Assembly: GCF_014189505.1 (NCBI RefSeq)
Contig: NZ_CP050301.1
Coordinates: 131,501-195,500 of the forward strand
Direction: 5' to 3'
Length of the DNA: 64,000 nucleotides
From: Phyllobacterium sp. 628
Lineage (GTDB): Bacteria; Pseudomonadota; Alphaproteobacteria; Rhizobiales; Rhizobiaceae
In this document: positions 16,398 through 25,643 of the stretch, one piece after another
Position numbering within the stretch: position 1 is the first letter of the stretch
Layout of the letters: every line of letters begins with the position of its first letter
Position numbers and translations under genes: made by a program
Notes under the pieces: generated by a model
The model's database searches: none
Seen by the model: the letters and a program-made list of their open reading frames with translations, nothing else
What the model was told of the DNA's origin: nothing

Positions 16398-17447
16398 TCA
16401 GGCGTGTCCTGCCTCTTCGGGATGACGGCGACGGTAGCGAATCGATGACCAGAGCGAGAAAATGATCAGAATCGCACCGATGAGCCCAGTGATGACTTCG
16501 GGAATATGAAACAGCGTCTGGCAATACATGATAACGGCCAGAACGAGGATCGCATAGAACGCACCGTGTTCGAGATAACGGTATTGCCCGAGCGTTTCCT
16601 TTTCCACCATCATAATGGTCAGCGCACGTACATAGAAGGCACCGATGCCGAGACCGATGGCGATAACGAACAGGTTCGTCGAAAGCGCAAAGGCCCCGAT
16701 AACACCATCAAAGGAAAAGCTGGCGTCAAGCACTTCCAGATAAAGGAATGCACCCAGCCCGCCCTTATGTACACTGTCCATCTGTTCCTGGGTGGCGTCG
16801 AGAAGTTCGCCCAATCCCTCGACAACAAGAAAGGTCATGAGGCCGTAAATGGCCGAAGTCAGGAACGTGACCGATTCTGCACCCTCCAATTGCTTGGAGA
16901 AAAAGATGATCAGCGCCAGAACGACACCAACCTCGATGCCCTGAATCGAAGCAAAACGTGAGGCACGGCTTTCGATAACGCGAATCCAGTGCACATCTTT
17001 CTCGTGATCGAAGAAGAATTTGAGACCGACCATTAGCAGAAACGTGCCGCCAAAAGCTGAAATGCCCACATGCGCATCCTTCATGATGCGCGCATATTCT
17101 TCGGGATTCGAGATTGCGAGTTTGAGCGCCGAGATAGGATCAATCCACGCCGCGATGGCGACAATGGCCAGCGGAAAAATAATCCGCATACCGAACACGG
17201 CAACGATAATGCCCCATGTCAAAAACCGGCGTTGCCACACCGGAGTCATATCACGCAGAATCTTGGCATTGACGATCGCATTATCGAATGAAAGCGAAAT
17301 TTCGAGGATGCCCAGAACCGCGCAGATGAAGAGAACTGAAAGCGCACCTTCTACGGTACCGGAATAGACGAAGCCTATCCACGTCCCAAGTGCCAGCCCA
17401 AAAACAGTAAAGATAAACGGCCAGGTGAAATACTTATAAGTTGCCAT
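16398..17447 (-). CDS. DUF475 family membrane protein (TerC-related)
   Basis: 349 residues with about nine predicted membrane helices. LGILEISLSFDNAIVNAKIL (about residues 45-65) and the later LEVLDASFSFDGVIGAFAL are the paired acidic LE-x-L/V-SFDN/D motifs shared with the TerC superfamily, thought to bind or move metal ions. It ends RRHPEEAGHA. It is transcribed alone, with its own terminator. No tellurite-resistance genes are nearby. A role in metal-ion homeostasis is an inference from family membership. Confidence 0.85.
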   Translation of the reverse strand: MATYKYFTWPFIFTVFGLALGTWIGFVYSGTVEGALSVLFICAVLGILEISLSFDNAIVNAKILRDMTPVWQRRFLTWGIIVAVFGMRIIFPLAIVAIAAWIDPISALKLAISNPEEYARIMKDAHVGISAFGGTFLLMVGLKFFFDHEKDVHWIRVIESRASRFASIQGIEVGVVLALIIFFSKQLEGAESVTFLTSAIYGLMTFLVVEGLGELLDATQEQMDSVHKGGLGAFLYLEVLDASFSFDGVIGAFALSTNLFVIAIGLGIGAFYVRALTIMMVEKETLGQYRYLEHGAFYAILVLAVIMYCQTLFHIPEVITGLIGAILIIFSLWSSIRYRRRHPEEAGHA

Positions 17448-17631
17448 ACTTAATTCCTGCTAGAGTCTCCCAGATTGCTTCAGGGCGGGAAATCAAAACG
17501 GCTTCAACGATCGAATGATCGAGCTTTATCTACCGTTTCAACAGGAATTCGCGCCAAATAGCAATCACCCGGCTCACCTTAGACTGCACAATCCTGTCTC
17601 TATCCTGTCGCGGTATGAATCAGCTGCCTGA

Positions 17632-18858
17632 TCACACCGGTTTATGAACAGAATAAATGACGACCGGCAAAGCGGCACGCCACGCATCAAATGATCCAAG
17701 TGGTAGCGCCTGCGAAACATTCAGTTTGGTCAGATGACCACCAAACCTGTTACGCCAATCAATGAGTGCAATCTCACTCTGGATGGTCACGGCGTTGGCA
17801 ACGAGGCGTCCGCCCGGTTTCAAGGCTTTCCAGCATGCATCCATAACGCCAGCGTCGGTCACGCCTCCGCCAATAAAAATTGCATCGGGCTCTGCAAGCC
17901 CCAGCAGCGCGGGCGGCGCTTCGCCCTGCACAAGCACCAAATCAGGAACGCCCAAGGACTTGCTATTGCGCTCGATAAAACCCTGCCGCTTTGCATTGGC
18001 TTCGATGGCCATTGCACGACAGGATGGGTGCGCCCGCATCCACTCAATACCGATTGACCCGCATCCGGCGCCAACGTCCCAGAGCAATTCACCCGCCCGT
18101 GGGCCGAGCCACGCCAGCGTCACGGCCCGGACATCCCGCTTGGTCAATTGGCCGTCATTCTCGAATGCCTCATCCGGCAAACCGGCGAGCGTCGAATAGG
18201 ACCGTGCGTCCGGCGTTGCGGGCCCGCAATCAACGGTGAGTACATTGAGGTCGGCACTGCGCGGATGATCCCAATCCTGCGCGACGCCATCAACCCGATG
18301 TTCGGCTTCACCGCCCATATGCTCCAGCACCGTAAGCCGTGCCGCACCAAAGCCGCTCTCAGTCAACATGCGCGCCACTTGCGCAGGCGTGGCACCATCA
18401 TTGCTGAGAATGAGCAGTTTGGCACCTGGAGTGAATGACTTGAACAATGTCTCGACCGGACGACCATGCACACTCAATAAGTGCAGATGCTGGATCGGCC
18501 AACCCATGGCCGCTGCCGCCAGTGAGAACGAGGCCGGAGCAGGCAGCACATGCATTTCGCTGCGGTCAAAGAAACGGGTCAAGGTTGCACCCATGCCGAA
18601 ATGCATCGGATCGCCACTGGCGAGCACCACAACATTCTCGCCGCGCAATGCTTTCAGTGTCGGATAAACATCGGAAAACGGGGATGGCCAGGCAATACGC
18701 TTTGCCTTGACGGATTCCGGCAACAGTTCAAGATGCCGTTTACCGCCGAACACCGTTGTTGCCCGGCTAAGCGCATCGCGGGCGTTCTCACCCAGACCGC
18801 CATAACCATCCTCACCAATACCGATAATCGTAAGCCACGGCGTCATATTGTGATCCAT
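17632..18858 (-). CDS. cobL: Precorrin-6Y C5,15-methyltransferase (decarboxylating)
   Basis: About 408 residues with the two-domain CobL architecture. The N-terminal half is a CbiE-type SAM-dependent uroporphyrin-methylase-like domain (IIGIGEDGYGGL, then VVVLASGDPMHFGMGATL); the C-terminal half is a CbiT-type methyltransferase (LLWDVGAGCGSIGIEWMR binding SAM, and DAIFIGGG). It methylates C5 and C15 and decarboxylates the acetate on ring C. Starts at 18858 or at ATG 18846 are both possible. It is divergent from cobG, 126 bp away, too little room for a full cobalamin riboswitch, and none is visible. Confidence 0.93.
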   Translation of the reverse strand: MDHNMTPWLTIIGIGEDGYGGLGENARDALSRATTVFGGKRHLELLPESVKAKRIAWPSPFSDVYPTLKALRGENVVVLASGDPMHFGMGATLTRFFDRSEMHVLPAPASFSLAAAAMGWPIQHLHLLSVHGRPVETLFKSFTPGAKLLILSNDGATPAQVARMLTESGFGAARLTVLEHMGGEAEHRVDGVAQDWDHPRSADLNVLTVDCGPATPDARSYSTLAGLPDEAFENDGQLTKRDVRAVTLAWLGPRAGELLWDVGAGCGSIGIEWMRAHPSCRAMAIEANAKRQGFIERNSKSLGVPDLVLVQGEAPPALLGLAEPDAIFIGGGVTDAGVMDACWKALKPGGRLVANAVTIQSEIALIDWRNRFGGHLTKLNVSQALPLGSFDAWRAALPVVIYSVHKPV

Positions 18859-18984
18859 TGATTGCAGAGGCTATGCATGCCCGAAACCATCCGACGGGTC
18901 AACGAAGCGGCACATCGGTGGGAAAATGGATTTTGAGATCATATTTCTTCCCTCTGCACCGGCCATCCTGTAAAACCGCACTCA

Positions 18985-20403
18985 ATGAGCCAGTTAAACA
19001 TAGCGCCAATGGCGACACGCATCGAAGACCGGCGGTCTGCCTGCCCGGGCCTGTTTCGCATGGCCAAGGCGCTCGACGGCTCGATCTGCCGCGTCAAACT
19101 GACTTTCGGCAATATAGGCGCTGAACAGGCGCGCCGCATCGCTGACGCATCGCGCCGTTTCGGCAATGGCATTATCGAAATTACAAACCGTGCCAATCTG
19201 CAGATTCGGGGTGTGCGGCCCGAAACGGAAAACCAGCTGATCGCAGCACTTCTCGACGCAGGCCTAGGCCCGCTGACGGACAAGGGCGATGATGTTCGCA
19301 ACGTCATGATCAGCCCTATCGCAGGTATCGGGTCAGACAAGCCTGATGTAAGGCCACTGGCATTGCGCTTGCTGGAAATCCTGCAGACCAATCCATCTTA
19401 TCAAACCCTGTCGCCAAAATTCTCGGTGCTTATTGATGGCGGTGAAAGCGTCGCGATGGTGGATCACCCCCATGATATTTGGCTGAGCATGGCTGATGAT
19501 AGTGTCCACTTTGGCGTTGCCGGTGTACCACCAACGCAACTGAATGATTCTCCGGCTCTTGGCATTGTCCACGCCTCCAGCGCTCTGAATCTCGTCACGG
19601 CAATACTCGATCAATTCATTGCGTGGAATGATGCTAATCCTGCTGCCTCCCGGCTTCGGCATATGATCGCGGCAATCGGAACTGACGCCTTCATCGCAAA
19701 ATTGGAAAGCCATCTCGACTTTCCGATCCATCACGACGCAATCGCTTCTTGGCGCAGAGCCGTGCCCCGCCCAAATGGTCACCTCGGCATTCTGCCGGAG
19801 AGCGTGGGTAATGATGCCCTTGTTGGCGCTATGCCTCCGCTTGGCCGGCTCGATCCTGACAAACTGAACGTACTCGCCGCACTTGCCGAGAAAGACGGTC
19901 ACGGCAAGTTGCGCATGACGCCATGGCAGAGTGTAATTTTACCTGAAGTCATTCCAGCACGGGCTGAAAGCACGCTGAAACACCTTGATGACCTTGGATT
20001 TTCTGCACATTCCGGCAATCCGTTTTCCACGATGATCAGTTGCTCCGGTTCCGCAGGCTGCGGATCGGCACTCGCGGCAACGCAGGCGGATGGATTGAAG
20101 CTTGGCGCATTGTTGCAAAGAAAAGCCCCCGGATTGGCAGAACAACTGGCAGTGCACATGACCGGTTGCGCCAAATCTTGCGCCTCGCCATCGGCGAAGC
20201 CCGTGACACTGGTTGCAACCGAACCAGGTTTTTATGACATATTTCTGCGTGCGACCAATGGACCGTCGCGTTTTGGCAAGCTATTGGCTGCACATGTAAC
20301 TATCGAGGAAGCTGCCGAAAGGATCGGCAACCTTCCGTTGAATTCCCGGCCCTCGACCACCAGGCCGTTCAATTCCGGCTCTGGGGGGCCAACGCATGCT
20401 TGA
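18985..20403 (+). CDS. cobG: Precorrin-3B synthase
   Basis: 472 residues of the nitrite/sulfite reductase-like family. RSACPGLFRMAKALDGSICR opens the ferredoxin-like half-domain, ITNRANLQIRG is typical of siroheme enzymes, and four Cys in SCSGSAGCGSALA and MTGCAKSCASPS (about residues 352-396) should bind the 4Fe-4S cluster. It uses oxygen to make precorrin-3B and marks the aerobic (oxygen-dependent) cobalamin route. Its last codons overlap the start of cobH by 8 bp, so translation is coupled. Confidence 0.92.
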   Translation: MSQLNIAPMATRIEDRRSACPGLFRMAKALDGSICRVKLTFGNIGAEQARRIADASRRFGNGIIEITNRANLQIRGVRPETENQLIAALLDAGLGPLTDKGDDVRNVMISPIAGIGSDKPDVRPLALRLLEILQTNPSYQTLSPKFSVLIDGGESVAMVDHPHDIWLSMADDSVHFGVAGVPPTQLNDSPALGIVHASSALNLVTAILDQFIAWNDANPAASRLRHMIAAIGTDAFIAKLESHLDFPIHHDAIASWRRAVPRPNGHLGILPESVGNDALVGAMPPLGRLDPDKLNVLAALAEKDGHGKLRMTPWQSVILPEVIPARAESTLKHLDDLGFSAHSGNPFSTMISCSGSAGCGSALAATQADGLKLGALLQRKAPGLAEQLAVHMTGCAKSCASPSAKPVTLVATEPGFYDIFLRATNGPSRFGKLLAAHVTIEEAAERIGNLPLNSRPSTTRPFNSGSGGPTHA

Positions 20404-21022
20404 TTATATCCGCGACGGACAGGCGATCTATGATCGCTCCTTCGCCATTATCCGCTCCGAAGCTGATCTCAGCCGCATTCCTGCCGATCTGGAAAAGCTT
20501 GCCGTGCGTGTCGCCCATGCCTGCGGCATGGTGGATGTCATTCAGGACCTCGCATTTTCTGAAGGTGCAGGCGCCGCCGGTGTTGCTGCACTTGCCAAGG
20601 GCGCACCGATTCTGTGCGATGCCCGCATGGTGCTGGAAGGCGTCACCCGTGCACGCCTGCCCAACAACAATGAGGTGATCTGCACCCTTTCTGATCCGTC
20701 CGTTGCAGCGCTTGCCCGCGACACAGGCAACACACGTTCCGCAGCGGCACTTGAGCTTTGGCGCCCGCATCTGGCCGGTGCCGTTGTGGCCTTCGGCAAC
20801 GCGCCGACCGCCCTGTTCCGGTTGTTGGAAATGCTCGATGAAGGCGCACCAAAACCCGCGCTGATCCTCGGATTTCCGGTTGGATTTGTCGGCGCGATGG
20901 AATCGAAAGCTGCATTGGCTGAAAATAGCCGCGGCGTTCCCTTTGTCGTCGTGCATGGGCGGCGTGGCGGTAGCGCCATGGCCGCAGCGGCAATCAATGC
21001 ACTTGCTTCGGAGAAAGAATAA
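20396..21022 (+). CDS. cobH: Precorrin-8X methylmutase
   Basis: 208 residues, normal length for CobH/Cbi[20 protein letters not shown] at the N-terminus, the catalytic His in [11 protein letters not shown] (near residue 41), and [16 protein letters not shown] are all characteristic. It moves the C11 methyl group to C12 to form hydrogenobyrinic acid. ATG 20396 lies inside the end of cobG; the TAA stop shares a base with the ATG of cobI. Confidence 0.95.
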   Translation: MLDYIRDGQAIYDRSFAIIRSEADLSRIPADLEKLAVRVAHACGMVDVIQDLAFSEGAGAAGVAALAKGAPILCDARMVLEGVTRARLPNNNEVICTLSDPSVAALARDTGNTRSAAALELWRPHLAGAVVAFGNAPTALFRLLEMLDEGAPKPALILGFPVGFVGAMESKAALAENSRGVPFVVVHGRRGGSAMAAAAINALASEKE

Positions 21023-21762
21023 TGCCGCAGCCAGGACGGCTTTTCGGGCTGGGCGTCGGCCCCGGCGATCCGGAACTCATCACTTTGAAAGCCTTACGGC
21101 TGCTGCAGGCAGCGCCTGTGGTTGCCTACCACGCAGCCAAAGGCAAGAAGGGCAATGCGCTGACCATCGTTGAGACCTATCTCAACGAGAACCAGTTGCT
21201 TGTGCCGCTTGTCTACCCGGTCACCACGGAAAAACTGCCCGCCCATATGAACTACGAAGTCATTGTCAGCGACTTCTACAGCGAAATCACCCAAGTGCTG
21301 CGCGGCCATCTGGATGCGGGCAAGGATGTCGCTGTCATCGCTGAAGGTGATCCATTCTTCTACGGCTCCTTCATGTATATCCATGACCGCCTCGCTGAAG
21401 AATATGAAACAGAAGTCGTGCCGGGTGTGTGTTCCATTCTCGGGGGAGCAGCGGTGCTCGGTGCGCCGCTGGTTTACCGCAACCAGACGCTGACGGTTTT
21501 ATCCGGTGTTCTGCCGGCCAATGAGCTGAAGACCCGTCTTGCTGCGACCGAAGCCGCCGCTATCATGAAGCTCGGCAAGAATTTGGCCAAGGTGCGGGAT
21601 GTGATTGCCGAACTCGGCTTGCTGGACCGGGCGCTCTATGTCGAACGTGCAACGATGGATGCACAGCGCATCATCCCGTTGAATGAGGTCGATCCTGATG
21701 CCTCGCCCTATTTCTCCCTGATCCTTGTGCCGGGCGAGAAATGGCAGGGCGGCAGCGAATGA
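21022..21762 (+). CDS. cobI: Precorrin-2 C20-methyltransferase
   Basis: 246 residues of the tetrapyrrole methylase family: [20 protein letters not shown] at the start, [20 protein letters not shown], and [20 protein letters not shown]. It transfers a methyl from SAM to C20 of precorrin-2. It overlaps cobH by one base (TAATG) and the following fusion gene by four (ATGA), so the whole block is a coupled operon. Confidence 0.95.
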   Translation: MPQPGRLFGLGVGPGDPELITLKALRLLQAAPVVAYHAAKGKKGNALTIVETYLNENQLLVPLVYPVTTEKLPAHMNYEVIVSDFYSEITQVLRGHLDAGKDVAVIAEGDPFFYGSFMYIHDRLAEEYETEVVPGVCSILGGAAVLGAPLVYRNQTLTVLSGVLPANELKTRLAATEAAAIMKLGKNLAKVRDVIAELGLLDRALYVERATMDAQRIIPLNEVDPDASPYFSLILVPGEKWQGGSE

Positions 21763-23456
21763 GTGCTCCGCTTGTTCTGATGGTTCTGAGCGCGCAAGGT
21801 ATGGAAACAGCCCTGCGCATCAGGTCGGGTTATCCGGACGCGGTCATCCACGGTCTCGAAGGACGCGTCCAAGGTGCGGATCAGATGTTCAGCAATTTCG
21901 GCGAAACACTTCGCCAACAGTACGGGAACGGCAATCCCATCGCGGCGCTATGTTCGGCGGGCATTACCATCCGCGCATTGGCCACTGTTCTTGATAACAA
22001 GGGCGCGGAGCCACCGGTTCTGGCCATAGCCGATGATGGCAGCGCCGTCGTTCCGCTATTGGGCGGGACAACCGGCGTCAATGTATTGGCGCGGCAATTA
22101 TCCAAAATCCTCGATGTATTACCCGCCATAACCACCTCAGGTGAATTGCGCTTCGGTACCTGCCTGCTCAATCCGCCTGCCGAATTTCACCTCAAAAACC
22201 CTGCTGACGGCAAGCGTTTCATTGCTGACCTTTTGGCGGGCAAAAAAGTGCATATTGAAGGCGTCGCACCATGGCTGGAGGAAGCACGTCTTCCCGTGGA
22301 CGCAGATGGTCCTATGCACATCCGCATCACGCCGTTAGACCTAGCACCGCAATCCAACGAATTGATTTTCCATCCAAAGACAGTGGTTATCGGCTTGACG
22401 GGCGAAGCCAGAACCGAGGATGTGCGAAACGCGCTTGCCGCCATGAACATCGCGCACTCTTCAGTGGCTTGCGTCGCGATTACTGAAGCGGAGAGCGCGA
22501 AACCGTATTTCCCCCAGATCGCCGCTGATCTTGGCGCCCCCTTGCGTATTGTCGCCACAGATCACGCCACAGCAAAGAGCCTCGTGTCAGCGTTCATCGA
22601 AAAGCCGGTCAATCTGACTGGTGACGACAGTCTTGCGATTGCCATCGCGGCAACGCCTGGGGATATAATTCTGGTGGGGCACAAACGCGGCCGCCTTGCT
22701 GTCATCGGCCTTGGACCGGGTGACCCGAACTTTATGATACCGGCGGTCAAACAGGAATTGCAGCATGCCGAAGATATCCTCGGCTATGAGACATATGTGC
22801 GGATGGCTGGTTCTTTCCGCTCTGACCAGACCATTCACATGACCGACAACCGCGAGGAGATGCAGCGCGCGCGCCACGCTTTCGCGCTTGCCGCCTCCGG
22901 CCGTTCCGTGGTGATGATTTCTTCCGGCGATCCCGGCGTGTTCGCTATGGGAGCTGCTGTGGTCGAAGCGTTGCATGAATCCGCTGATCCAGCCTGGCAC
23001 AGTGTTGACCTGCAGATTCTTCCCGGTGTTTCAGCAGCCATGGCTGCGGCCAGCCGTAGCGGCGCTCCGCTCGGCCATGACTTCTGCATTCTGTCGCTTT
23101 CCGACAATCTGAAGCCATGGGATATTATCGAGAAGCGTATCGCGCTCGCCGCCGAGGCGGATTTCGCCATGGCCTTCTACAATCCGATTTCCAAACCCCG
23201 GCCTTGGCAATTGCCCCGTGCTATCGAGATTTTGCGCCAGTACCGGGCACCGGAAACGCCTATCGTGCTTGGCCGTGATATTGGCCGCCCGGCTGAAACC
23301 CTGCGTGTCATCACCTTGGCGGAACTGACGCCCGAACAGGTGGATATGCGTACGGTCATTCTTGTTGGCTCGTCCCTCACCCAGAGCTTTGACCGGATTG
23401 ACGGCGGCAAATGGGTCTATACACCGCGCTGGTACGGGACAAAGCCGACCGGCTAG
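21759..23456 (+). CDS. cobJ: CbiG-CobJ fusion: cobalamin biosynthesis protein with precorrin-3B C17-methyltransferase
   Basis: About 565 residues in three parts. Residues 1-120 resemble the CbiG N-terminal domain ([20 protein letters not shown]); about 205-310 resemble the CbiG C-terminal/CobE domain ([18 protein letters not shown]); from about 318 on is a complete CobJ/CbiH methyltransferase ([56 protein letters not shown]). CobJ methylates C17 and contracts the ring. ATG 21759 overlaps the cobI stop (ATGA). A CbiG-like deacylase module is typical of the anaerobic pathway, so its presence beside cobG is notable; no cobF is seen in the window. Confidence 0.9.
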   Translation: MSAPLVLMVLSAQGMETALRIRSGYPDAVIHGLEGRVQGADQMFSNFGETLRQQYGNGNPIAALCSAGITIRALATVLDNKGAEPPVLAIADDGSAVVPLLGGTTGVNVLARQLSKILDVLPAITTSGELRFGTCLLNPPAEFHLKNPADGKRFIADLLAGKKVHIEGVAPWLEEARLPVDADGPMHIRITPLDLAPQSNELIFHPKTVVIGLTGEARTEDVRNALAAMNIAHSSVACVAITEAESAKPYFPQIAADLGAPLRIVATDHATAKSLVSAFIEKPVNLTGDDSLAIAIAATPGDIILVGHKRGRLAVIGLGPGDPNFMIPAVKQELQHAEDILGYETYVRMAGSFRSDQTIHMTDNREEMQRARHAFALAASGRSVVMISSGDPGVFAMGAAVVEALHESADPAWHSVDLQILPGVSAAMAAASRSGAPLGHDFCILSLSDNLKPWDIIEKRIALAAEADFAMAFYNPISKPRPWQLPRAIEILRQYRAPETPIVLGRDIGRPAETLRVITLAELTPEQVDMRTVILVGSSLTQSFDRIDGGKWVYTPRWYGTKPTG

Positions 23457-23607
23457 CTGTTTTCTCATGATCCATTGACCAAAGATCATTTGACCATGCG
23501 GGCCAATGCCGGAAAAAGGACTGAGCGCTTCGCATTTGTATCGACGCGCTCCAGCCGCCCTCACTATGATCGCCGTTAATTATCGATCTGTATCCCGGGA
23601 GTTTCTC

Positions 23608-24462
23608 ATGCCAAACAAGAACTACATCCTCACGCTGTCGTGCGAAGACAAGCCGGGTATTGTCGCGTCGGTGACGACGGAGCTTGCAGCCATCGATGCC
23701 AATATTGCCGAGAGCAACCAGTTCTGGGATCGCCAGACCAACCGTTTCTTCATGCGCATTGCCTTTGCCGCCTCGGATGCAACCTCCAAGGATGATGTTG
23801 AGCGCGCCCTGAAACCTGCGGTCGAGCGCTTCAGCATGAAAACAACCCTGATCGATCAGGCCAAGAAGCCGAAGATCGTCATCATGGTCTCCAGGTTCGA
23901 CCATGCGCTGTTGCACCTGATTTATCAGATCAAGGTTGGCTGGCTCGATGCGGAAGTCGCCGCCATCGTCTCCAACCATGAGGACAGCCGCCGCTTTGCC
24001 GAGCATGAAGGCATTGCCTATCATGTCCTGCCTGTGTCGAAAGACAACAAGAAGGAGCAGGAAGAAGCACTTCTGAAGATCGTCAAGGATACCGGCGCTG
24101 ATCTCGTCATCCTTGCCCGCTACATGCAGGTTTTGTCGGACACGATTTCCAAGCGACTGTTCGGCAAGGTGATCAACATCCATCACTCGTTCCTGCCAAG
24201 CTTCAAGGGTGCAAAACCCTACCATCAGGCATTCGAGCGCGGCGTGAAGCTGATCGGGGCGACGGCGCATTATGTGACGCCCGATCTCGATGAAGGTCCG
24301 ATCATCGAGCAGGAGACCGAGCGGGTCAGCCATGCAATGAGCGCGGAAGACTTCGTTGCCACCGGCCGGGATATTGAAAGCCGGGTTCTGGCCCGGGCGG
24401 TCAAGAAGCACCTTGAATCCCGCGTCATGCTCAATGGCCACAAGACGGTGGTCTTCGGATAA
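23608..24462 (+). CDS. purU: Formyltetrahydrofolate deformylase
   Basis: 284 residues. An N-terminal ACT domain (ILTLSCEDKPGIVASVTTEL) is followed by a formyltransferase-fold domain with INIHHSFLPSFKGAKPYHQA (catalytic Asn/His region) and TAHYVTPDLDEGPIIEQE (catalytic Asp). It hydrolyses 10-formyl-THF to formate and THF. ATG 23608 is chosen for its CGGGAG ribosome site; an in-frame start 102 bp earlier would add a non-homologous leader. It stands alone between the cob operon and the dehydrogenase gene. Confidence 0.95.
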   Translation: MPNKNYILTLSCEDKPGIVASVTTELAAIDANIAESNQFWDRQTNRFFMRIAFAASDATSKDDVERALKPAVERFSMKTTLIDQAKKPKIVIMVSRFDHALLHLIYQIKVGWLDAEVAAIVSNHEDSRRFAEHEGIAYHVLPVSKDNKKEQEEALLKIVKDTGADLVILARYMQVLSDTISKRLFGKVINIHHSFLPSFKGAKPYHQAFERGVKLIGATAHYVTPDLDEGPIIEQETERVSHAMSAEDFVATGRDIESRVLARAVKKHLESRVMLNGHKTVVFG

Positions 24463-24517
24463 TCTTTCACGAAATGAGCTTGCCGCACCCTGATCCGGCA
24501 AGCTCCAATATCTGCGG

Positions 24518-25444
24518 CTACGGCTTTTCGGCGAAATAGGCTTCCAGATTGGTTACGACACGGTCTGCCATCGCCCGGCGGGTTTCCACCGTCGCACTGC
24601 CCATATGCGGCTGCAACACGACATTGTCGAGTTTGAACAGGGCTTCCGGCACATTTGGCTCGTCGGCAAACACATCGAGCCCCGCCTTGCCCAATTCGCC
24701 GGACTGCAACAATTCAACAAGCGCTACCTCGTCGACAACTGTTCCCCGCGCCACATTGATGAACGTTCCATCCGGGCCCAGCGCTTTCAGAACATCGCGT
24801 GAAATGACGCCCTGCGTCGCGTCGCCGCCCGGCAGGATAGCAATCAGCGCTGCACTGTCCCGCGCCAGCTCAATCAGATTGTCATAATAGGTGTATGGCG
24901 CGTCAGGCTTCCTGTTGCGCGTGTGGTAAGCCACGTCACAGCCAAAGGCCAAAAGCTTTTCTGCAATGACACTGCCGATACGCCCCAGACCGACCAGCCC
25001 GACACGCTTGCCTTCAATGCCCTGCGCCAGCGGTGCATTCTCTCCCTTGGCCCAGCGTCCCTCCCGAACGAAACGGTCATTCGCCACGAGATCGCGTGTT
25101 GCAGCCAACAACAGCACAATCGCCATATTGGCCGTGTCTTCATTCAGTACGTCAGGGGTATTTGCAACCTTGATGCCTCTGGCGTTGGCATAGGAGACAT
25201 CAAGCGAATCCGTACCCACACCGAAGGAAGAGATGATTTCGGTAGCAGGCAGAAGATCAATCATATCCGCTTTGATGCCGGTAAACGTACTGGTGACCAC
25301 GGCGCGGAACCGCCCGGCATTGTCCAGCAGAAATTTCAGCGCATCCTTCTCTTCGTAAAGCTTTTCAACCGCGTAGCGCTTTTCCAGCTCGGTCAGCAAA
25401 TAGGGCATGAGCGGTCCAAGCACGAGAACCGGTTGTTTTGTCAT
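24518..25444 (-). CDS. D-isomer-specific 2-hydroxyacid dehydrogenase
   Basis: 308 residues. The NAD(P)-binding Rossmann motif is VGLVGLGRIGSVIAEKL, the catalytic Arg is in INVARGTVVDEVAL, the Glu in DVFADEPNVPEAL and the His in VVLQPHMGSATVETR. The closest groups are hydroxypyruvate/glyoxylate reductases. ATG 25444 follows 200 bp of divergent promoter DNA shared with the lldD-like gene, so the two may be co-regulated in 2-hydroxyacid metabolism. The exact substrate cannot be read from sequence. Confidence 0.88.
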   Translation of the reverse strand: MTKQPVLVLGPLMPYLLTELEKRYAVEKLYEEKDALKFLLDNAGRFRAVVTSTFTGIKADMIDLLPATEIISSFGVGTDSLDVSYANARGIKVANTPDVLNEDTANMAIVLLLAATRDLVANDRFVREGRWAKGENAPLAQGIEGKRVGLVGLGRIGSVIAEKLLAFGCDVAYHTRNRKPDAPYTYYDNLIELARDSAALIAILPGGDATQGVISRDVLKALGPDGTFINVARGTVVDEVALVELLQSGELGKAGLDVFADEPNVPEALFKLDNVVLQPHMGSATVETRRAMADRVVTNLEAYFAEKP

Positions 25445-25564
25445 GAAAGCGATCCTTTGGGATTTTGATGCGATAGACCTAACCATAACCAAACTGTCGG
25501 TCTTATGCCAAATGTCAGATATAAATTTATCTGTAAAGACAATCATCGTATATGACTTTTTAGC

Positions 25565-25579
25565 AAATTGTGACAATTT
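25565..25579. promoter_or_regulatory. Perfect 15-bp palindrome upstream of the lldD-like gene
   Basis: AAATTGT-G-ACAATTT, a perfect dyad 65 bp before the ATG of the FMN enzyme and within the divergent promoter region. A shorter related dyad, TTGT-C-ACAA, lies at 25606-25614, 38 bp away centre to centre. The TTGTNACAA form suits a GntR-family operator, a group that commonly controls lactate and hydroxyacid genes; the regulator is not encoded nearby. Confidence 0.55.
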
Positions 25580-25643
25580 AGGTGCTTGTCTCTTCAACCT
25601 TGCTATTGTCACAAACAAACACAAAAAACTCCGGACGGAAACG

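Noticed and set aside
18859..18984. Cobalamin riboswitch between cobL and cobG
   Set aside because: Only 126 bp are available and no B12-box-like sequence is visible on either strand.
23377..24501. A 374-codon minus-strand reading frame
   Set aside because: Antisense to purU and the end of the cobJ fusion, both clear genes.
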